64,000 nt of DNA from Limnephilus marmoratus. Lineage: Eukaryota > Arthropoda > Insecta > Trichoptera > Limnephilidae. The notes under the pieces were generated by a model that was not told the origin of the DNA, searched no databases, and saw only the letters and a list, made by a program, of their open reading frames with translations. Shown piece after piece: positions 1 through 12,900 of the stretch (within the stretch, counting starts at the first letter, position 1; every line of letters starts with the position of its first letter). Both the position numbers and the translations under genes were made by a program. The DNA lies in assembly GCA_917880885.1 (NCBI GenBank), contig OU862927.1, positions 18,617,450 to 18,681,449 on the forward strand, written 5' to 3'.

Positions 1-43
1 TCATTAGTTTTAAAGATACGAAGTAATATGTATTTGTTTCCAG

Positions 44-943
44 GCGTTCCACCAAGCGGATCAAGTCACGCGTTGGGTGACTACCACTCCTCGCCCATCT
101 CATCTCCTCTCCCCTCCCACTGTATTTCCAATCATGCCCCCATCTCCCAAAGCTCCACCATGCCAACTCTGTCCGCCATGCACGGGTCCTCTCAGCCATA
201 TAGTCTCCCCAACTCTACTTCCGTTAACTACTCCATCAGCCACAACCCTACTAGCTCCTACTCCAACCCAGTATCCTCTTATTCCACTGGGAACTACGTA
301 TCTTCCGGTCATCAAGTCACCTTCGCTAACCCAGTCACAGCCTCCCTCTCAAACAACATAGGTCAGATATCCAGCACTTTAGCAGGGATGCAAAGCACAA
401 TACCAGGCTTATCTCATAACACTGGACTTAACAATTCCGGTTTCTCTAGTGGCTTACAAAACTTAACTAATAATCTGTCTTCAGGGAGTGGACTGACTGG
501 CGTTCTGAGCAATGTTCAAAATACTCTATCTAGCGGATTAACTAGTACCCTCGGAATGCAGAATTCACTTACGGGTGGAATAGGTAGCAATTTGACAAAT
601 CCCTTATCAGGATTAACGAATACAAATCTATCAGGACTGAGTTCAAATTTGGGTTACGGACAAGGACCCTACGTAAATCCCATGGTGGGAGGAATGGCTG
701 GAAGCAATGCGATGAATATTAAGCTGAAACCTTTGGAGGAGATGGAATTGGGAGCTGGAAGATACGCGGGCAGGGCTGCCACCCCTGTGACACCGCACCA
801 CCAGCCTAGTTGGGCATTGGAGACATTAGGAGGACAATATACGTTGGATGGACTCGGAGCACTCAACCCTGGATTTGTACATTCTCAAGCCAGGCCACTT
901 TCAAGAATGATGCCAAATGTTCCTGGAGGAATGGACATGGACG
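44..943 (+). CDS. Rim-BP: Rim-BP exon: Ser/Thr/Asn-rich N-terminal region
   Basis: The exon follows acceptor tttgtttccag (AG at 42-43) and ends at donor gtaagt (944). It is entered with two bases completing a codon and left in phase 1 (final G joins GT of the next exon to give Gly). The 300 residues are low complexity: Ser, Gly, Asn, Thr and Leu dominate, with repeated short blocks such as SGLTN and LSSGL, and no folded domain is recognised. The final 80 residues (GAGRYAGRAATPVTPHH onward) are less repetitive. In the family, this region precedes SH3-1 and is poorly conserved. An in-frame ATG at 28 lies in the intron side of the acceptor and is not taken as the start. Confidence 0.8.
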
Positions 944-3900
944 GTAAGTAAATTAAACCTTACAAATAATCATATTTCTCCTAGTCCAAATAGATTTTAA
1001 AACTGCTAGATGGAATGATCCAACCTGTCCATGAAATATTTTATTGTTGGGTAGCTTTTGCAACCTTTATTATTCATCATTTGGAACGTTAGATATTTCT
1101 CTTTAGTAGATTCAATTAGGTTATTTGTTAGATCTTCGAATTCAGTGGCTTTATCTATCATCCTTGGTTCCACAGGTCGAGGAGGCCACTACCTGAATGG
1201 AGGCTCCGAGGGTCAGGTGGACATGTTGGACATCCCTGGCAAAGGTCGCTGTTGCGTCTACATTGCGAGATTTAACTACGATCCTCCTGAGTAAGTATTT
1301 CTTTATCAACACTAATAAGTTTTATTAATTCTAGTCTACAGTTTGTGATGTACTATGTCCGTCTCACTTGGAAATTCTGTGTTGAGATATCAGTTTAAAA
1401 CATAGGCAGTTTATAATATGAATTCAAATAACAACTCAATATTACATTCAAAATAACAGACAATCATCATCGTACCATTGGAAGAGGCGCATTTCATACT
1501 ATAAGCAGGTTATAACAAAAATAAAAATAACAACACAATGTTACGTTTGAAGTTTACAAAAACAATCAGCATCGTGCCGTTAGAAATGCATACTTATAAA
1601 TTGTTTACTTATAAAAACTTTGATGTTAGTTCTGTCTTGGCTAATGATCCAAGATTTGATATCTGATTCGTATTTAAAATAAGTTTGTTTTATTTGATGG
1701 CCAGTGGAAATGCATTGTATTGCTTTGTCGCAAAGTATCTAAAATTTCTTTGGCCAAAAGTTGTTTTAGCAAAAGGGATAAGTAAGAGATTGCCCTTTGG
1801 TTCTTGTATGTGTTTGGCAACATTTAAAAACATTCTATCTTCCTGATCAATTGGGAAAATGATAGATTGGTAAAGTAGAGTTGTTCCGCTACGTTTATGA
1901 CATTTACTTTTACGACAAGTTTTAAAAAATATATTTTCTATAAGGTGATTTGTATTACTTTATAACAGGTTTGGTACGCATCCTTTTACGTTGTTGTAAA
2001 ATATGAAACAATATTTTTCTAAAATTCTTATCCTACTTATAACTAAAAACTTACTTTTAAATGTAACTAACTAAAAGCGAATTTTATGATTCATTTCGCT
2101 GGCCTATTAGTGAGAATTACTGAAATATTTGCCTATATAAAACTTTATAGGAATCTTGAATGTAGTTTTTAGGTTTTTCAAATCATTGATGTTATTAAGA
2201 AATCAAAGCATGTTTTAAACCATACAAAACGTAAAAAATATTATGATTAGGTTGATTTGTATAATTTCTTTCAACTTAAAATTTAATATGACGAAACGCT
2301 TAATTTTCAGATGAAGATTTAAATAAGTAGTTGTACGTCTATAACAAAGGGTTATTTTCACCAGAATGGTTTTTAATTAAACCAATGGTCTGTGAGAAAT
2401 TGATATCCAATTAGTAACTGATTTTCCTCTTTTCTCTCCTGCGATTATTAAAAGAAAAATTTCTTTTGGTTTTAAACGAAAATAAAAACTGTTTGGACAC
2501 AGCAAAATCATGAAAATTGCATTGCCTTAATCCGTAAATCTCATAGTTTTGAAGATAACAAATTAATAAAAAAGCATACAAATTTCTACACAGCAGTAGA
2601 CAGATAAAAATTACATGCCAAAATTAATCTGACAAAGTGTTATTTGTATCTTCTTAACACTGACTATACTTCATTAAAAGTTCATAAAAGCATATAATTT
2701 CCTTCACAGCACTGGACAGACAACAATTCCCTTACCAAAATGAATCTAACAAAGTATTATTTGGCACACCTATTCTTCAAAAGTTCATAAAAGTATATAA
2801 TTTCCTTCACACCAGCGGACAAATAAAATATCACATACCGGAATGAATCTGACAAAGGGTTATTTAGCTAATCTCATTACTGACTATACTTCAAAAGTTC
2901 ATAAAAAAACATATAATTTCCTAAACAGTGGATAGACAAAAAATCACATACCGCAATTAATCTGACAAAGGTTATTTGGTTATTCTTACTGCTGACTATA
3001 CTTCAAAAGGTCATAAAATGCATATAATTTCCTTTATAGCAGTGGACAGACCACAATTCCCTTACCAAAATGAATCTGACAAAGTATTATTTGGCACACC
3101 TATTCTTCAAGAGTTCATAAAAGTATACAATTTCTTTCACAGTGGTGGATAGATAAAAAAAACAAACCCAAATGAATTTGATAAAGTATTATTTGGTATA
3201 CCTCTTCTTTAAAATTCATAAAAGCATATAATTTCTGATTTATTTATTTTTTTACTTTATGCGTAAAACCTCGAATTGTAATATTTATTAAATGAAGACA
3301 ATGTTAGCGAAACTCAATCGAATATCTGGAAACAGAAAAAGATAATTGCTCCCCTGGGACTTTCCAGGACCTTTCAAATATAAAAAAAATATTTATTAGA
3401 AAAAGCCAAAATCACATAGTTACAAACAAATACATTTTTTTGCTGTTCCGATGAGGTAGTCATAGGAATATAATACACGAATATGTTTGTATGAAGAGTG
3501 TGTGTCGAGATAGAGTTGTGTGGCCGTCTATCCTCTCTGCCTGCCCCAGCGGAGAAACGGCATGATGGCTAGTTATTTTATTTTAAATGTGTACATTAAA
3601 GTGTTGAATTAATTACGAATTAAAACTTACGTACTGTATGTGGAATTTCACACAAAGCTACTGTTATAATTCGGTTTAAAGTTCAAGAATTCGACACAAG
3701 ATGTCACTACATCCATCAGCAGCTCGCATGTGGATGTCGCACCCCCTCGATATAAGTGCTACGGATTTATAAGCTTTAAGCATCCTTAAGGATTTGGAAA
3801 GATTGACGGCAATACTTGACGAATTTGTTATAAATTACATATAACATCATTGCGTGTCTCGGTTTTGTCACGGTTACTTTGTCACTGTTATTTTGTCTCG

Positions 3901-6900
3901 GTGAGTCACCGACAGTGACTAGCTGTCACTGGATCACATTGGATCCGAGAAACTGGTTATTTTAGGAACCAGTTCCTATCGGATTTATAAAATGGTCACA
4001 CACACTAAAATCGGGCGAAGCCAAACTAAAAGCCGCCCGCAGGGCCTAGCAGCAAAAACCTGCGAATCGGGTTTTTAACTGGGTGGTACTGCGATTCCGG
4101 GTGTCGCCGATATTGTTTACCAATTAACGAATAAACTAATTGAACGAATAAACTAAACGAACGTTAAACTAAATGAACGAATACTAAGGCACACCTTCAA
4201 AATATCAACGAAATGAACAAATTATTTTCATATGCAAACACCCCCCGAATAGGTAGTAGATAGTCCGCCGACAGTCGCGCGGACATCATAGCATATCTCT
4301 TTTGTGTTTCAATATCTTTGGTTGTAGTATGTTGAAGGAGATTAACCTATATGTCCCTAACGCGTACACTCGTGGGAGATCCCACACACTTTTTTATGCT
4401 CCGAAAGCGAGAACTTCTTCCTTTCAGAATGCCCCATTAAATAGAGCAATTCAACTGCTTAACGATTCTGCATTGAGCATTGACATCTTCAATGTTACCT
4501 ATAGAGAGTTCAGTAACTATCTTTTGACATATGTCTCAACATAGAGAAACTGCCCCCTTGGCCTTTTTTTCTCTTATATTTTGTAATCTTCTCCGTAATA
4601 ATTTGGTGTATAACTGTTTTATGGAGAACCTGAAAAAATAAATAAATAAACTGTTTTAATTTATATGATTTTTAAAAGCTAGAAATAAAAATAATAACAT
4701 TTATTCAAACAAGAACAAAAACCATCTCAACACGTTCTTTAAAAGTCTTCCATGCCTTCGCTTGTTATCCGCCACAAAATTTTATTCCAAATTGATTTTA
4801 CGTAATGGCGGTATTATTTTTCTGTTATTGCCGACAGCCGGGAATAAGGCTAATGGCGGCCCTTCCGACTAGTCGTTATTCATTCATACAATCATATTCA
4901 TGCAACTGCGGGAGCGCATTATTACAACCCATTTATAAATCACAATAATACCAATGAACTCACTTGCAATTAGGGAAAATGTTGAAGGAGTTAAATATCT
5001 TTGTCATTTAAACAAATTATTTACTTCAATACTATATTGTTAATCTACAAAATAATCAATGGCCATACGTCTATTGAATTCCTAAGAAAAATTGATTAAC
5101 TACAAAGCAAACATACACATGAGACAAGGAAAAGAAATGAACTAAGACTCCCCTTCAGGAAAAAAACACGGAGTCAAAAGTCATTGATGTACGAAGCATT
5201 GAAGATATTTGGAGAATTACCAGAAGAAATAAAATTAGAAGGGAGCATAAATGCATTTAAAATTAAATTGCGAAGATATTTATTTATTTATTAATTTACG
5301 GACAACAGTCCATTAAAAACATAATTATAACACGAATAAAAAAACAGAGATGACAGTGAAGGGAGAGCACATAAAAATTAATAGCATTGACAATATAAAA
5401 TATAAAAAGTACATATAGAGACACTACAAGTCAAAGCATGAAGAAGCATTTAAATATTGCGTATCGACTGCCGAAAGTCATTTAGTTTTACAGCAAAAAA
5501 ATCAATGCTTTGACTTGCGTTGACAAGTCTCGACATTCTGGATAAGGGAGAATGGTAACCGTAATTAGTAGAATGTTGATTGAGGAACAGCAATTCATTA
5601 TTTCGAAGCCTACGGGAAGGGATGTTAAACTGGATGAGTTGTAACAATGCAGGTGTATCAGTAATACTGTTGATAATTTTAAATATGCAAATTAGATCAG
5701 AGTCCTTTCTACGTTTTTCTAAAGAAGACATGTTTAAAATGTGTTCAATTTCATCATATGAGTACTTGTCTCTTTCAAGACCCAACCTCCAAGCAATTCC
5801 TCTTAGGAAACGATGTTGTACGGATTCGATGTGGCAAATGTGGACAGCATAGAAAGGAGACCAAATGACACTAGCATATTCAAGGTGAGGGCGAACCAGC
5901 GAACAGTAAAGAGTTTTAAGTGTACTTATATGTTTGAAGTCAGAGGTAATTCTATGAATGAAGCCGAGTAGTTTAAGTGATTTATTTACGATATTATTAA
6001 TGTGATCACGGAAAGAAAGTTTGCAGTCTAGAGTGACCCCAAGGTCCTTGATAGATGTGACAGTAGATAGACAAACACTATTTAGTTTATAATCAAACTG
6101 AATAGGTTTTTTGGTTCTATAAAAGGATATGTGATTGATTTGGTATAGATGTGTTATTTTAAGCGTGTGTATATCTTCTTCTTCTTCGGTGGCGCTACAG
6201 CCCATATCGAGCTTTGGCCTCCTGCAACAATCGCCTCCAACTCCTCCTGTCCTCAGCGGCTGACTTCCAATTTGGTACCTGGAGAAGCTGTGCTGCATCC
6301 CCTCTTACTTCGTCTTCCCACCTCAGTCTGGGTCTTCCCACTTTTCTCTTTCCACCTGGGTGTCCAGTCAAAATTCTTTTTGGGACGCGTGTATCCGGCA
6401 TTCTTTGTACATGCCCAGCCCATCTCAGCCTGAGGGGTCTCATATGTGTTGAGATGCTAGGTGCCTTATATATATTATACAATTCTGTATTGTGCCGGAT
6501 GCGCCACTGTTCACCCTCTTTCACGGGTCTACATATTCTTCTCAGCACTTTTCTTTCAAAAGTATCCAGCATTTCAGCCATCTTTACCGTCAGTGTCAGC
6601 GCCTCACATCCATATGCCAATACAGTTCTAACAATGGTCTTATATATGGTTATTTTGGTTTTTCTGTGGACACTACGTGACTTAAACACTGGCAGCAAAG
6701 AGAAGTATGTTTTGTTGGCTGCTGTGATTCTCCTTCTGATTTCTGCTGGATCCTCATTATTCTCTGTCAGACTGGAGCCCAGGTAGGCAAATTGGTCGAT
6801 CACTTCGTATAAGTAGTTGTCTTTGAATTGTGCACTACTTCTTCTTCTGTGTGAAGGGTTCCTGCTCTGTATCATCATTTTCGTTTTGTTGACATTAACC

Positions 6901-9900
6901 TGCAGTCCTACTTCCCGTGTGTATATATAAGGATTATATTAGGACATAGATAACTATATACCTATTTAATATAAACAATAAATAAACCATTGCGGGGAAG
7001 CGGCGTAATGGTTAGTTAAATAGTTTAGTTTATTGACGTACTTTTCTGAAGAGATGAGTTTTCAGGCTCGATTCGAAATCTGCCAAGTTTTTTTTAATTA
7101 TTTAGTGAGTGTTCATTTCAAGCTGTAGGGCCTAATACTCCTAAATCTCTTCCTTCGAACATAATATCTGGAATCCGCTATAAATACTCTTCGCATTAAC
7201 GACAATAAATCGATACAGTTTTTTTTTCCATTTGTGAATATCATTTTCAAAGCTCCTTTGTGTAGCGACCGTGAGCCGATTTCTGGCAAAACACCCTCCT
7301 TTGTGTAGCGGCGAGCCCATTCTCCTCCACGTCATAACATCAGCTGTTTTTTTTTCATCTCCTTAAGATATATTATTATTTCTTAGATATGAAGGTCATT
7401 GTACAGATCAAAGGCCGATAATGATCGCCTACTTTATTCGTATATCACAACGCACATCATATAAGTTATGTCGAGTAGTGTTGGATGAACCAACATCGAT
7501 ATTATCGTATTTTATCGACTGTCGATTATGATATTATTGTTTAAATCGAGAGCATTAATCGAGTTATTAGATGATTTATCTATATTTAGATAAAAGGCAT
7601 AAGGTGTACGGCTGCACGGCTTTTTTCACACAAATCTTAAATTTAGCAAATATCCAGTAAGGATGCGTGTGTGAATTTGCGTCTTAAATGATTTTTTTTC
7701 CATACCGGAGGCCCTGAGAAAAATAATTTCCCCCAGGGCCTATTTCATGGGATGCTGTGTAGAGGGTGTTTTTAAGGAAAGAAGGAGAGTAGAGTATCTG
7801 GGAAGTAAAAGGGTTTAAGGGGTGGGTAGGAATCTAGGGTTCAGTGTTCCCTGGTCATCCGCCGCCAAGACCTGGACAAACCTCACCCTATGAACCCGGG
7901 CACCCCTGCTAAATCATCAAACATAGTGAACCACTTGGGGTAACTATGGCAGAGGTGTTGGTTATCCAATAAAGGTTCCCGGGGCGGCGGTACCCATTAC
8001 CGCCTCCCAAATTGATGGACCATTAAAGAATTTAATTTTTCATGATTTTAGTTTATTTATTTATTTGAAACACAAAGAGAATAATTACAAAACATTTTTG
8101 AGGGTAATATACAATAAATTAAAATACAAATATAAATATTATGATAAGGGTTTCAATAACTTCAATAAAAATTCCTGATAATTTATAATTAAAAAAGAAA
8201 ACTGAATATCAAACATTATGTTCTTTTCACGATAACTGTTACGTACTTATTCCCAAATATTTCGTGCATACAAAAAAAAATAGGAGACAGTAAATTAATA
8301 TACGAAAGAAAAATCTTATTATTAAGAAAGATATTAATATGCCTAAAAACCCAATTTAAATAACTCCACAACTCGCATCGATTTAGTGTGAAAAAATAAA
8401 TAGCTTCGGGGTAGTAACTACTGGTATTTGGTCCATGTGAAATTCTATTTTTCTCTTGGCAACCCAGCGCTTAGCAACCATGCTACATGGCCTATATTTT
8501 TAGTCTTAAAGCTTCGAATCTGATACCCACTAAGAGTCTGGTATCAATGTGAAGATTTTTTAACTAGTTTTTACAAGTACTGGGATTTTGTGACGATTGA
8601 TTACATCACATATATAATATTTTTGTTTTTGTAGCGTTGGTATGTGTATCTTACCCACTCCAGTCAACCTCACAAAATATCCCCAATGGGGTTTCCATCA
8701 TATCACTGATTCCGGGAAGTATAAATTCTTGAACGGTGCTCATATTTAAGGTTTTTTAAGGTTTTTATTCTCGCGGCTCTATGGACGTTACCCTTGGCTT
8801 TACCCATCGTTTTATGTATTAGGCATGACCAATTACCACTCCCTAGAGACACGTAGGGGTATTGCTTTGTTTAAATAATTTTTTCAATTAATGAACGGTC
8901 ACTTATCTAATAATGAGATACTGGCCCAACTAATTTTTTTTGTACCAGAGTCTCACTCTCGAGGACGTCATCACAACCTCCTATATAGTAGAGCAAGCCG
9001 CACTAATTTATTTATGAACTCACCTCTGGGGAGAGCTACGTGCTTTTTGAATGCGGTGGATAAAAAAATTGATTTATTTTTTGTGTCCTATAGCGCATTT
9101 GTAAGATTTTTGGCATTGCATATACACTGCATAAATGGTACAATTATAACGTCTTCGGCTATATTGCCTGTAATTGTTATAAATAAATGTACAACTTATA
9201 TATAAATAAATAAATATAAAAAAATAATATTTTATTAACATTGTAGTTAAAAATTACAACGAAGTTTTTCTAAAGTTAAATGAATATTTGAAAACACCAA
9301 ACCTAATGATGAAAATAAAATGAGGACCTGAAAATACTTTCCCAGACCAAGAAAAAAATGCTTAGATTTGTAAGCCCCTACTACTTCTCCGATATAAAAT
9401 TTTCCTAATGTCTCTGGTTGGGCGTTTACACAATTCATAGCTACACATACCTACATATGTCTACATATATCATAGACTCAGTGCTTGTAGCTTGATTGTC
9501 ACATATTCCTTTCCTATCCATCCCTATCATGTTCCTTTTCCTACCCATCCCTATATACCTGTTATTTCGTTACCATATCAATCAGTCGTCAATCAAAACT
9601 TGCCGCGTAAGCATATAATTTTCCGCTCCCCGCATCCTCAAACTAATCCGCGTACCGCAAGTATATAAGTGCATTAAAAACTAGCCAAGATAGCAGAGTG
9701 TCACAAGTTACCGCAGTAAGTCCCTTCCTTCCTTTCCTTTAAGTGCATTATTTCTACTTGTACAGTGGTCTTTCACACGCCTATATTTCAAAACACATAC
9801 AAGGTCCTTCGACATCCGCATCCGCATAAAACACACATCAGCCTCTTTCGTAAAAAGGGTTTTTAGTGCGATTCTTTTTTTTTTTACAAAAGCTCCACAC

Positions 9901-12900
9901 AAGAGACCCCTACGTGGCTATGTCATCTTGAGTATGCTATGTGGACGGTCCTTTTAAGGAAGGGAAAGATAGGAAGTTCTGGGAAGGAAAAAGGTATGAG
10001 GGGTGGGTAGGAATCTGGGGGTCAGTCTATCCGGGAGTGACGGACGTATGAATCCATCCCTTCAACTGTAGTGCTGGGAGATGGGTTAACGGAGTCCGGC
10101 TGAAAAGGTCAAAACCCCTCAATCAGTCTCTCTCGATTCGGCCCGCCAAGCAGCCGGTGGGCGGACGCATCAGCAGCCAAGATCTGGACAAACCCCTGAA
10201 CCCGGGCACCCCTGCTAAGTCACCAAACCACTTGGGGTGACCTATGGCAGAGGTGGTATAATATCAACGATAGGCGTAACTACCGTTGATATTATACCAC
10301 TTTCTAATTGATAGCCAGACTGATATAAGCTAGCAACACTGGCGAATTTATTTAAGGATTTACATTCCTTGACGTTAAACCTCTAAGTAAAAATTCAAAA
10401 AAATAGACCATATGTAGATAATTGAAACACTATCTTTATTATATGTTGACACTTCGCATGCACTTTTTGAGACTAAACGGGAGTTAATTAGTTGATGAGG
10501 TCTTTAGTCATATTTCAACCACTTCGTTTCTCCAAGATCGAACGAAATAAATCAATCGCATTTTAGATGAATTAAGTTTATGGATCGCGTTAATGATTTC
10601 TTTCAATTCCAAGAGCTTCGTTCTTCATTTCCATTCATTAAAATGAGGAGCTTAAATTTATCAACCATCGATCGGAAAATCTCATTTATTAATATCTAAT
10701 TACTGACTGTGCTCGCAAATATTGGTAACTGACTATAGATGACGGATTTAGTCAATATCGTATTGATATATAGGTTTATCGATCGTCCGTGCTAGACCTT
10801 CTGGTAGTCCTGGTCAAAAACTATACTAAACCCAGAATTTTAAAAACTCCTCTGAACTTAGCTGCAAAAAGAGTAGGAAATATCCTTCAAACCTAAAAAC
10901 CAATCAAATTCATGGTCATATAAATTCCATTAAAAAGAAAATGCACATTAAATTTGTTCACCTTTGCTCTAACACGATATTTACTAGAGATGCCACGAAT
11001 ATTTTGCTGCTATTCGGTATACGGCCTATTCGACTACATATTTTAACTATTCGATATTCGGCCGAATATTGCGAACTATTCGGCCGGGCCGAATACCAAA
11101 TACTAAATCATGAAAACAAAACGTCCCATTATTAATTTTTAGAAATTTAATTAAAATTAAATTCGATAATGTTATTATCGAGTTCTGCAAGTTTTTTGGT
11201 TAGTGTTTTAGTTACAGCTGTTTCGACTTGTAAGGTCATTTTCAAACTGTGGTGAAGCCACGTACGGACGACTTATTTATAAGATTTTAAATGTCAATTT
11301 TTAAAGGTGTCTAAGTTGATTTATTACCGGTTAAACCAATTTGTAGAGACACTAATTGAGAGAGTGCTAATGTGGGAATCGGAGTATTTCCCTTTGGTTT
11401 GCCTTGCACTAAGTGTTAGGGTTTTCTTAATTGAATTAGAATGACGTTATTGCTATGACTCATTTAAGTGCATTATATTTCTTAGATTTGGTAAACATAC
11501 TAAGTAGTGGGGAATAAATAATTTTCCTTACTTTATTAATTAGCGTTATGTTGGGGTCATTCGTTGACCAACGAATGACCCCAACATAACGCTAATTAAT
11601 AAACGTAAATAAACATAACGCTAATTAATAAAGTAAGGAAAATTATTTATTCCCCACTACTTAGTATGTTTACCAAATCTAAGAAATATAATGCACTTAA
11701 ATGAGTCATAGCAATAACGTCATTCTAATTCAATTAAGAAAACCCTAACACTTAGTGCAAGGCAAACCAAAGGGAAATACTCCGATTCCCACATTAGCAC
11801 TCTCTCAATTAGTGTCTCTACAAATTGGTTTAACCGGTAATAAATCAACTTAGACACCTTTAAAAATTGACATTTAAAATCTTATAAATAAGTCGTCCGT
11901 ACGTGGCTTCACCACAGTTTGAAAATGACCTTACAAGTCGAAACAGCTGTAACTAAAACACTAACCAAAAAACTTGCAGAACTCGATAATAACATTATCG
12001 AATTTAATTTTAATTAAATTTCTAAAAATTAAAATGGAGTTCTACGAATTAAACACAAAAACAATTAATAAATTAAGTCCCATTATTACTCGCAAAAAAT
12101 TAATTTTCACAAAAAATCAGTATATTTTATAGGGTTTTCCAATAAGAAGTGTTATTTTGAATAGCCCGCTATTTCGGTAGATGTCACTTTTAAAGCTGTC
12201 ATTTTTTGACATTTGACAAGTAGAAACTACGCCATTAATAAAAATGGAACGATACATGCTTCAACAACGCATTGAAATTATTAAAATTCACTATGAAAAT
12301 GAGGCCGGAGCAACAGTTACGGTGAATGGATTGCGCTATCGAGAGATGATTAATGATTTTTTATGGCCGGAATTGGATGGTATTAAACTGGACAATGTTT
12401 ACTTTCAACAAGACGGCGCTACGTTCCACACAAGCAACGAAGCCATTGATCTTTTATGGGAAAAGTTTCCGGACCGTGTTATCTCTCGAAGAGGTGATCA
12501 CAATTGGCCACCGAGATCTTGTGATTTAACACCTTGCGACTTCTTCCTTTGGAGCCACGTGAAAGATAAGGTCTACGCCAACAGCCCAGCGTCGATTCAA
12601 GACCTCAAAGATGGAATTAGTGAGGCTATCGAGGACATAGGGCAGCCACTTTGCGATTTGGTTATGGAAAATTTCATGAAAAGGATATGGTCCTGTAAGC
12701 GTGGTCGTGGTGGTCATTTGCCTGATGTTATTTTTCACTATTAACGGCATACCTTCCTCTTTATAATGAAATTAACATCCGATCATTTAAATTAAAAAAT
12801 AGCATTTTTCTTTAAATATCAAAATATTTCATCATTGGAAAACCCTGTACATTTAAAATCTATCTTTGTTGATAGCAAACGATTGCGTTTTATATCATAA

